Source: Bacteroidota bacterium (GTDB lineage Bacteria > Bacteroidota > Bacteroidia > Bacteroidales > JADFUO01). From it: DNA of 5,296 nucleotides. The position numbers and the translations under genes were made by a program. Positions 1 to 5,296 of this stretch are shown piece after piece. The notes under the pieces were generated by a model. The model searched no databases and was not told the DNA's origin. It saw only the letters and a list, made by a program, of their open reading frames with translations. Position 1 is the stretch's first letter. Each line of letters starts with the position of its first letter. The DNA is taken from NCBI GenBank assembly GCA_030614305.1, contig JAUWKH010000141.1:1-5296 (forward strand), read 5' to 3'.

Positions 1-1418
1 CATTTAGTATACCGAATATTGATTCTACGGTTGAAATGTCGGTTGAAGATGCAGAAAAAGATTTGACCATAATATCAGAAGGAAAAAAAAGCATTCTTAT
101 TTCTGAAAAAGGTTCGGGTATTAGTTTTATAACAATTTTGAGGGGAATTTTAGGGATTATAGTTTTGGTTTTAATTGCTTATGTTTTCAGCAACAACCGT
201 AAAGCAATATCATGGAGAATAGTAATTACCGGACTTTGTATACAGGTACTTATTGCAATAGGGATTCTGCATATTCCAGTTATTCAGGCAATTTTTGAAT
301 TTACAGGAAAAATATTTGTTCTTATTCTTGATTTTACAAAAGCAGGCAGTGACTTTTTGTTTAGATCAATGGTAACAGGTAAAGTAGAATCATCGCTTAT
401 AAATTTTGCAACTCAGATATTACCAACAATTATTTTCTTTTCAGCATTAATGAGCCTTTTGTATTTTTTAAAAGTTATCCAAAAGATAGTTTATGTTCTT
501 GCATGGTTGATGTCAAAAGCTATGAAATTATCAGGGGCTGAAAGCTTATCTGTAGCAGGAAATATATTTTTAGGACAAACTGAATCTCCACTCATGATAA
601 AGGCATATCTCCCAAAAATGAACAAGTCGGAGATATTGCTTGTAATGACAGGAGGCATGGCTACACTTGCAGGAGGGGTACTTGCGGTTTATATTAGTTT
701 TTTAGGTGGTGATGACCCTGTGCAACGCTTGCTGTTTGCAAAACATTTATTAGCTGCTTCAATAATGGCCGCACCCGGAGCTATTGTTGCATCAAAAATT
801 TTAGTACCTCAAACCGAAGATGTTTCAAAAGCTATAGAAATATCAAAAGAAAAGATTGGTAGTAATATGCTTGATTCTATCTCAAATGGAACATTAGAGG
901 GAATAAAATTAGCTGTAACTGTTGCTGCAATGCTGCTGGTATTCATAGCATTTATAGCAATGTTCAACTTTATTACAATGAAAATTGGCGCGTGGACAGG
1001 ACTAAACTCAATGATTGCAGAAGGTACAGGTGGACAGTACACTAAACTTTCGCTTCAATTTATTCTGGGATATATTTTTTCACCAATAATGTGGCTGATT
1101 GGTGTAAGTGCCCAGGATATGACGCTTGTCGGGCGTTTGCTCGGCGAAAAAATAATTATGACCGAATTTATCGGATATATCAGTCTTGCCGATCTTAAAG
1201 AAGCAGGTGCCTTTGCACACCAAAAATCAATTATTATGGCAACATATATGCTCTGCGGTTTTGCAAATTTTGCTTCAATAGGCATTCAGGTTGGTGGTAT
1301 AGGTTCGCTTGCCCCAAATCAAAGAAAGTTGCTTTCAAAATATGGAATGAAAGCATTACTGGCAGGTACAATCGCATCTTTGTTTTCTGCAACTATTGTC
1401 GGAATGCTGATTGGATAA
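1..1418 (+). CDS. Na+-coupled nucleoside transporter, CNT/NupC family (5' end outside window)
   Basis: Inner-membrane symporter that imports nucleosides with Na+ (or H+). Residue numbers count from the ATG at 36. The family core is clear: N176 and GQTE at 180-183 (hairpin HP1), then MATLAGGV, E377 in TEFIGY, and N411/S414 in CGFANFAS. These match the Vibrio cholerae CNT residues N149 (Na+ site), G153-Q154-T155-E156 (base), E332 and N368/S371 (ribose), so it should be an active nucleoside carrier. The first membrane segment is about residues 29-51, followed by SNNRKAISW and a second at about 59-80. The frame stays open from 36 back to base 3 with no stop, no ribosome-binding site precedes the ATG at 36, and the roughly 28 residues before the first membrane segment are hydrophilic. 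The real start is therefore probably upstream, with an extra N-terminal domain as in many Bacteroidota homologues. E. coli NupC is about 400 residues; this is already 460. It ends 11 bp before thyA. Substrate preference cannot be read from the sequence. Confidence 0.93.
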   Translation, partial: FSIPNIDSTVEMSVEDAEKDLTIISEGKKSILISEKGSGISFITILRGILGIIVLVLIAYVFSNNRKAISWRIVITGLCIQVLIAIGILHIPVIQAIFEFTGKIFVLILDFTKAGSDFLFRSMVTGKVESSLINFATQILPTIIFFSALMSLLYFLKVIQKIVYVLAWLMSKAMKLSGAESLSVAGNIFLGQTESPLMIKAYLPKMNKSEILLVMTGGMATLAGGVLAVYISFLGGDDPVQRLLFAKHLLAASIMAAPGAIVASKILVPQTEDVSKAIEISKEKIGSNMLDSISNGTLEGIKLAVTVAAMLLVFIAFIAMFNFITMKIGAWTGLNSMIAEGTGGQYTKLSLQFILGYIFSPIMWLIGVSAQDMTLVGRLLGEKIIMTEFIGYISLADLKEAGAFAHQKSIIMATYMLCGFANFASIGIQVGGIGSLAPNQRKLLSKYGMKALLAGTIASLFSATIVGMLIG

Positions 1419-1429
1419 ATATCAATATA

Positions 1430-2224
1430 ATGAGACAATATCTTGATTTATTAGAACATGTTTTAAAAACCGGCGTTGATAAAAAAGACCGCACAGGAAC
1501 CGGAACTATCAGTGTTTTTGGTTACCAGATGAGATTTGATTTAAATAAAGGTTTTCCTGTGATGACAACCAAAAAACTGCATTTAAGGTCAATCATTTAT
1601 GAGCTGCTTTGGTTTTTAGCCGGTGATACAAACATAAAATATCTTAATGATAATAAAGTATCTATTTGGGATGAATGGGCAGATGAAAATGGCGACTTGG
1701 GACATATTTACGGCTACCAGTGGCGGTCGTGGCCAACACCAAATGGCAAACATATTGACCAGATCACTAATTTAATTGAATCAATAAAATCAAATCCGGA
1801 TTCAAGAAGACATATAATCAATGCATGGAATGTTGGCGAACTGGATAAAATGGCTTTGCCTCCATGCCATATTTTGTTCCAGTTTTATGTTGCCGATGGA
1901 AAATTATCCTGCCATTTATATCAGCGAAGTGCTGACATTTTTCTTGGAGTGCCTTTTAATATTGCTTCATATTCACTTTTAACAATGATGATAGCCCAGG
2001 TAACTAACCTTAAACCGGGTGACTTTGTTCACACTTTCGGCGATGCTCATATTTATCTGAATCATATTGATCAGGTGAAATTGCAGCTAACACGTAAGCC
2101 ATACAAACTACCAGGCATAAAAATCAATCCTGAAGTTAATAATATTTTTAATTTTAAATATGAAGATTTTGAACTGGTGGATTATGTTGCCCATCCTCAT
2201 ATTAAAGGCAAGATTTCGGTTTAA
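1430..2224 (+). CDS. thyA: thymidylate synthase ThyA
   Basis: Cytosolic enzyme that methylates dUMP to dTMP using 5,10-methylene-tetrahydrofolate, which it also oxidises to dihydrofolate. At 264 residues it has exactly the E. coli ThyA length and aligns with it by eye essentially without gaps. The phosphate-binding DRTGTGT has R21; E58 lies in YELLWFL; the catalytic cysteine is C146 in PPCH (codon 1865-1867); R166 is in YQRS; D169 and N177 lie in the dUMP-binding stretch [15 protein letters not shown]; and the HIY pair near the C-terminus corresponds to H207/Y209. All key residues are present, so it should be active. It starts 11 bp after the transporter stop, which implies cotranscription; the ATG has no Shine-Dalgarno sequence but fits the family N-terminus (MRQYLDLL). 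It is the classical folate-dependent ThyA, not the flavin-dependent ThyX. The next gene recycles its dihydrofolate product. Confidence 0.98.
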   Translation: MRQYLDLLEHVLKTGVDKKDRTGTGTISVFGYQMRFDLNKGFPVMTTKKLHLRSIIYELLWFLAGDTNIKYLNDNKVSIWDEWADENGDLGHIYGYQWRSWPTPNGKHIDQITNLIESIKSNPDSRRHIINAWNVGELDKMALPPCHILFQFYVADGKLSCHLYQRSADIFLGVPFNIASYSLLTMMIAQVTNLKPGDFVHTFGDAHIYLNHIDQVKLQLTRKPYKLPGIKINPEVNNIFNFKYEDFELVDYVAHPHIKGKISV

Positions 2225-2227
2225 CAG

Positions 2228-2267
2228 TTCTGTAATTTTATACGGCACAATATTAATAAATTCAGAA
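2228..2267 (+). other. possible AU-rich hairpin in the thyA-folA spacer
   Basis: TTCTG at 2228-2232 pairs with CAGAA at 2263-2267, and AATTT at 2234-2238 pairs with AAATT at 2258-2262, leaving T2233 as a one-base bulge and a 19-base loop. The arms end four bases before the folA ATG at 2272. A stem so close to the start could influence folA translation, or act as a weak processing or stabilising element between the two cistrons. It has only two G-C pairs and no following T-run, so it is not a convincing terminator, and such pairings arise easily by chance in AT-rich spacers. Confidence 0.25.
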
Positions 2268-2271
2268 ATTA

Positions 2272-2784
2272 ATGAAAAAAATATCAATAATTGTTGCAAT
2301 TGCTCAGAATAATGCCATTGGAAAGGATAACAAACTTTTATGGTACATCTCAAATGACTTGAAACGATTTAAAAAAATCACAAAAGGACATCAGGTAATA
2401 ATGGGTAAAAAAACTTATGAATCATTACCAAACGGTCCGTTGCCCAACAGAAAAAATATTGTAATTTCCGATGATAAAAACGATAAATTTGAGGGATGTA
2501 TAACAGTTTATTCAATTGATGAAGCCCTGGATTTATGCAATGAAACAGAAGAAAGTTTCATTATTGGCGGTGCTTCAATTTATAAACAATTTTTACCTTT
2601 TGCAAATAAATTTTATTTAACCAGAGTTTATAAAGATTTTGAGGCAGATACTTTTTTTGAAGTAAATTTTGATAACTGGAAACTGATTGAACAGGAAGAT
2701 ATTACAAGCGACCCACAAAATAATTTAAGTTATTCATTTTTAACTTATGAAAAATATTTAATTAAAAAACATGTTGGTAATTAG
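2272..2784 (+). CDS. folA: dihydrofolate reductase (type I, chromosomal)
   Basis: Cytosolic NADPH-dependent enzyme that reduces dihydrofolate to tetrahydrofolate and so regenerates the cofactor oxidised by ThyA. It has 170 residues, close to the usual 160-170. Landmarks: the N-terminal strand ISIIVAIA; the Met20-loop region AIGKDNKLLW; the catalytic acid D29 in SNDLKRFK (E. coli D27); VIMGKKTYES at about 42-51, the NADPH-phosphate site; R60 in PNRKN (E. coli R57, folate glutamate); IIGGA at 97-101, the cofactor glycines; and T117 in YLTR (E. coli T113). All essential residues are present. Relative to E. coli it has L23 for P21, N28 for A26 and R32 for W30, sites linked to trimethoprim resistance there. 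It starts 47 bp after thyA without a Shine-Dalgarno sequence; the ATG is set by the family N-terminus. Expected to share a transcript with thyA. Confidence 0.97.
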   Translation: MKKISIIVAIAQNNAIGKDNKLLWYISNDLKRFKKITKGHQVIMGKKTYESLPNGPLPNRKNIVISDDKNDKFEGCITVYSIDEALDLCNETEESFIIGGASIYKQFLPFANKFYLTRVYKDFEADTFFEVNFDNWKLIEQEDITSDPQNNLSYSFLTYEKYLIKKHVGN

Positions 2785-2830
2785 ATTATTTATTTCTACT
2801 ATTGCGGTCATAAAAAATTATCTTAATCAA

Positions 2831-2858
2831 ATTATTAATCAATTATTAATCAATTATT
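2831..2858. repeat. 11-bp AT-rich tandem repeat before hppA
   Basis: The unit ATTATTAATCA occurs twice exactly (2831-2841 and 2842-2852), followed by a partial third copy, ATTATT (2853-2858). A degenerate copy sharing TTAATCA lies just before, at 2823-2829. The array sits in the 80-bp folA-hppA spacer and ends six bases before the hppA ATG. The 11-base period is close to one helical turn. It may serve as an unstructured A/U-rich leader for initiation without a Shine-Dalgarno sequence, or as part of an upstream promoter element. It may also simply be slippage in AT-rich DNA. No recognisable promoter consensus accompanies it. Confidence 0.6.
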
Positions 2859-2864
2859 TAATAT

Positions 2865-5252
2865 ATGGAAAATTTAATTTATTATTTACCGGCTACAGCG
2901 ATAATTGGGTTATTATTTACATTTTGGAAAACAAACTGGATAAAAAAGAAAGAAGTTGGTGGTGAAAAAATGGCATCAATTGCCAAAAATATCTCCGATG
3001 GAGCAATGGCTTTTTTGAAAGCTGAATATAAAATCTTAGCAATTTTTGTTATTGCTATTGCATTATTGCTCATTTTTAAAGGTAGTAGTGAAGAAGAATC
3101 AAATGCATTTGTTGCACTATCTTTTCTGATTGGTGCATTAACATCAGGATTGGCAGGGTTTATAGGTATGCGTGTTGCTACAAAAGCCAATGTAAGAACA
3201 ACAAATGCTGCACGTATTTCATTAAATAAAGCCCTGGAAGTGGCATTTTCAGGAGGTTCTGTAATGGGCATGGGTGTTGTTTCACTTGGAGTTTTAGGCT
3301 TAAGTCTGCTTTTTCTGCTGTATAATTATGTAATAGGTGTTGAGTGGGGATTAGCCACAGTTATTAATGTTATTACAGGCTTTTCACTGGGAGCTTCCTC
3401 TATTGCATTATTTGCACGTGTAGGCGGTGGCATATATACCAAAGCTGCTGATGTTGGTGCTGACCTGGTTGGGAAAGTAGAAGCCGGCATCCCGGAAGAT
3501 CATCCATTAAATCCTGCCACAATTGCTGACAATGTTGGAGACAATGTAGGAGACGTTGCAGGTATGGGCGCTGACTTATTTGAATCGTTTGTAGGTTCAA
3601 TTGTTGCAACTATGGTTTTAGGAGCAATCTTTGTTACCGGCTTTGAGGCTATGGGTTTTTTCAGTCTCGGAGCTGTAATTTTGCCCTTAGTGTTAGCAGG
3701 AACAGGAATAATAGTATCAATCATTGGTACATTCTTCGTAAGAGTTAAAGAAGGTCAAGATCCACAAAAAGCTTTAAATACAGGACAATTCATTTCTGCC
3801 GGAATTATGGTTATTGCCTCTTTCTTTATTATCAGATGGTTTTTACCTTCAAACTGGACTGTTAATAATTTTGATTATAGTTCATTAGGAGTATTTATTG
3901 CAACTATTATTGGTCTTATTGCCGGACTCGGAGTTGGTAAGATCACTGAATATTATACAGGTATGGGAAACCCTCCGGTTAGAAAAATAGCCAGACAATC
4001 TCTTACGGGTGCAGCCACTAATATTATTTCAGGCTTGGCTACCGGTATGATGTCAACAGCAGTACCAATATTATTAATTGCTCTTGCTATTTTAGGTTCT
4101 TACTATTTTGCAGGATTATACGGAATTGCTATTGCAGCGGTTGGTATGCTTGCAAATACAGGAATACAGCTTGCAGTTGATGCTTATGGGCCTATTTCTG
4201 ATAATGCCGGTGGTATTGCCGAGATGGCAGAACTGCCAAAAGAAGTTCGCCAAAGAACTGACAAACTGGATGCTGTTGGCAATACAACCGCAGCAATCGG
4301 AAAAGGTTTTGCAATTGCTTCTGCTGCCTTAACAGCTTTGGCTTTATTTTCTGCATTTATGCAACAAGCCGGAATTTTTACTATTGATATTTCTACTCCA
4401 AAAGTGATGGCAGGTTTATTTATAGGAGGAATGCTTCCTTTTGTTTTTTCTGCAATGGCAATGAAGGCAGTTGGTGAAGCTGCAATGGCAATGATAGAAG
4501 AAGTAAGAAGACAATTTAAAGAGATACCTGCTTTAAAAGCTGCACTCGAAATTATGAAGAAATATGATTCTGATATTAGTAAAGCTAATGAAGAAGAAAA
4601 GAAAATCTTTGATGCAGCTGATGGTGTTCCTGAATACCAAAAATGTGTAGCTATATCAACTAATGCTTCAATAAAAAAAATGATATTGCCGGGTATTTTG
4701 GCAATATCTGTTCCTGTGCTATTTGGTTTTTTCGGTGGACCGGAAATGCTTGGAGGTTTGCTTGCAGGCGTAACAGTAGTTGGTGTTTTAATGGCAATTT
4801 TTCAGTCGAATGCAGGTGGAGCATGGGATAATGCAAAAAAAATGATAGAAGAAGGAGTTGAATTTGACGGTATTAAATACACAAAAGGCTCTGACCCTCA
4901 CAAAGCTGCTGTTGTTGGCGATACTGTCGGTGACCCTTTTAAAGATACATCAGGCCCGTCATTGAATATACTAATCAAGTTAATGGCAGTTGTAGCTCTT
5001 GTTATTGCTCCAAGTATTGCTGTTATTGACAACAATAAAATTGACAATGAAACCTCTAATAAGACCAACACAGAACAAACTATCTCTGTTCAGTCCGAAG
5101 ATGCTAATGTAGAAGTGAGAGACGAAGAAGCTGCTGTATTTGGTGAAGTATCCAAAAGAGAAGGCTATCAGGATTTAACTGAAAATGATACAAATGAAAG
5201 TACTGAAGCACAAAAATCCATAAGCCGTAAATCAATACAAGAAAACCGGTAG
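2865..5252 (+). CDS. hppA: membrane-integral K+-dependent ion-pumping pyrophosphatase
   Basis: Multi-spanning inner-membrane enzyme (family fold about 16 helices) that couples pyrophosphate hydrolysis to outward pumping of Na+ and/or H+. Active-site segments: [11 protein letters not shown] at 196-206; the Asp-rich DNVGDNVGD at 222-230; [10 protein letters not shown] at 445-454; [12 protein letters not shown] at 464-475; WDNAKK at 654-659; and [19 protein letters not shown] at 676-694. A476 and G479 in [10 protein letters not shown] mark the K+-dependent class; K+-independent enzymes have K and T there. E240 in ADLFES aligns with Thermotoga maritima E246, the gate position of Na+-type pumps, so Na+ or dual Na+/H+ transport is likelier than the plant-type H+ pump. 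The ATG at 2865 is chosen because it gives the conserved first helix (about 2-21); the later M36 would delete it. At 795 residues it is longer than usual (about 670-770) because of an acidic hydrophilic tail at about 722-795. It lies 80 bp after folA, so it may be cotranscribed or have its own promoter. Confidence 0.97.
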   Translation: MENLIYYLPATAIIGLLFTFWKTNWIKKKEVGGEKMASIAKNISDGAMAFLKAEYKILAIFVIAIALLLIFKGSSEEESNAFVALSFLIGALTSGLAGFIGMRVATKANVRTTNAARISLNKALEVAFSGGSVMGMGVVSLGVLGLSLLFLLYNYVIGVEWGLATVINVITGFSLGASSIALFARVGGGIYTKAADVGADLVGKVEAGIPEDHPLNPATIADNVGDNVGDVAGMGADLFESFVGSIVATMVLGAIFVTGFEAMGFFSLGAVILPLVLAGTGIIVSIIGTFFVRVKEGQDPQKALNTGQFISAGIMVIASFFIIRWFLPSNWTVNNFDYSSLGVFIATIIGLIAGLGVGKITEYYTGMGNPPVRKIARQSLTGAATNIISGLATGMMSTAVPILLIALAILGSYYFAGLYGIAIAAVGMLANTGIQLAVDAYGPISDNAGGIAEMAELPKEVRQRTDKLDAVGNTTAAIGKGFAIASAALTALALFSAFMQQAGIFTIDISTPKVMAGLFIGGMLPFVFSAMAMKAVGEAAMAMIEEVRRQFKEIPALKAALEIMKKYDSDISKANEEEKKIFDAADGVPEYQKCVAISTNASIKKMILPGILAISVPVLFGFFGGPEMLGGLLAGVTVVGVLMAIFQSNAGGAWDNAKKMIEEGVEFDGIKYTKGSDPHKAAVVGDTVGDPFKDTSGPSLNILIKLMAVVALVIAPSIAVIDNNKIDNETSNKTNTEQTISVQSEDANVEVRDEEAAVFGEVSKREGYQDLTENDTNESTEAQKSISRKSIQENR

Positions 5253-5255
5253 TTT

Positions 5256-5278
5256 ATTTTAGCCCAACTTGCTAAAAT
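5256..5278 (+). terminator. weak candidate terminator hairpin after hppA
   Basis: ATTTTAGC (5256-5263) and GCTAAAAT (5271-5278) are perfect inverted repeats of eight bases around the seven-base loop CCAACTT, starting four bases after the hppA stop. The position suits transcription termination and the A/T-rich symmetric arms could work in both directions. Only two G-C pairs close the stem and the T-run after it is just TTT (5278-5280), so it is weaker than a textbook intrinsic terminator. The remaining bases to 5296 show no gene start or other feature. Confidence 0.4.
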
Positions 5279-5296
5279 TTACCCGAAAAAGCATGG

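Noticed and set aside
809..1285. Reverse-strand open frames opposite the nucleoside transporter
   Set aside because: They are antisense to conserved CNT motifs, with no supporting start context or recognisable product.
2108..2353. Reverse-strand open frame across the thyA end, the spacer and the folA start
   Set aside because: It runs antisense to two well-supported genes and has no recognisable domain.
2638..2671. A Bacteroidota-like promoter match: TTTG, 21 bases, then TAAATTTTG
   Set aside because: The -7 element has one base too many against TAnnTTTG, it lies inside folA nearly 200 bases before hppA, and such T-rich matches are frequent here by chance.
2771..2965. A 64-residue open frame spanning the folA-hppA spacer
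   Set aside because: It overlaps the end of folA and the first 34 codons of hppA in another frame. Its product is an Ile/Asn/Leu-rich translation of AT-rich repeats with no recognisable domain, and hppA clearly owns that sequence.
2970..2972. Alternative hppA start at M36, preceded by GGTGGTG
   Set aside because: The purine-rich stretch looks like a ribosome-binding site, but starting there removes the first membrane helix, which family members share.
3400..3724. Two reverse-strand open frames (3400-3609 and 3500-3724) inside hppA
   Set aside because: They lie opposite the most conserved catalytic segment of hppA and have low-complexity products, so they are shadows of its codon pattern.
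4108..4332. A 74-residue forward frame inside hppA
   Set aside because: It is an out-of-frame Leu/Gln-rich translation of conserved hppA sequence with no domain of its own.

Overview
The window holds four consecutive same-strand genes and no mobile element, CRISPR array or RNA gene that I can see. In order they are: a Na+-coupled concentrative nucleoside transporter (CNT/NupC family, open at the left edge), thymidylate synthase (thyA), dihydrofolate reductase (folA), and a membrane-integral ion-pumping pyrophosphatase (hppA). The DNA is visibly AT-rich. None of the three internal start codons has a Shine-Dalgarno-like purine stretch; each is preceded by A/T-rich sequence instead. That, with the CNT-thyA-folA order, the Bacteroidota-like DHFR core (LLW...SNDLKRFK) and the mPPase N-terminus, points to Bacteroidota, possibly a Bacteroidales or Marinilabiliales relative. 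This assignment is inferred from pattern recognition, not from a search.

Layout: the transporter runs from the left edge to 1418, with its reading frame open past the edge. It is followed after 11 bp by thyA (1430-2224), after 47 bp by folA (2272-2784), and after 80 bp by hppA (2865-5252). The folA-hppA spacer carries an 11-bp AT-only-but-one tandem repeat abutting the hppA start. The last 44 bases contain a weak hairpin that may be a terminator. No non-coding stretch exceeds about 80 bases.

How the genes fit together: ThyA makes dTMP and converts methylene-tetrahydrofolate to dihydrofolate, and FolA regenerates tetrahydrofolate, so the pair is a closed thymidylate cycle. The transporter supplies nucleosides for salvage into the same pools. 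HppA hydrolyses the pyrophosphate released by nucleotide polymerisation and other biosynthesis, and stores the energy as an ion gradient. Its residues indicate a K+-dependent enzyme with the Na+-pump-type gate glutamate, so it could energise the Na+-coupled transporter two genes upstream. That link is inference.

I found no convincing previously undescribed system; this is largely conserved housekeeping sequence. The points most worth a second look are the roughly 74-residue hydrophilic acidic tail on HppA, the missing N-terminal part of the transporter, and DHFR active-site residues that match known E. coli trimethoprim-resistance substitutions.
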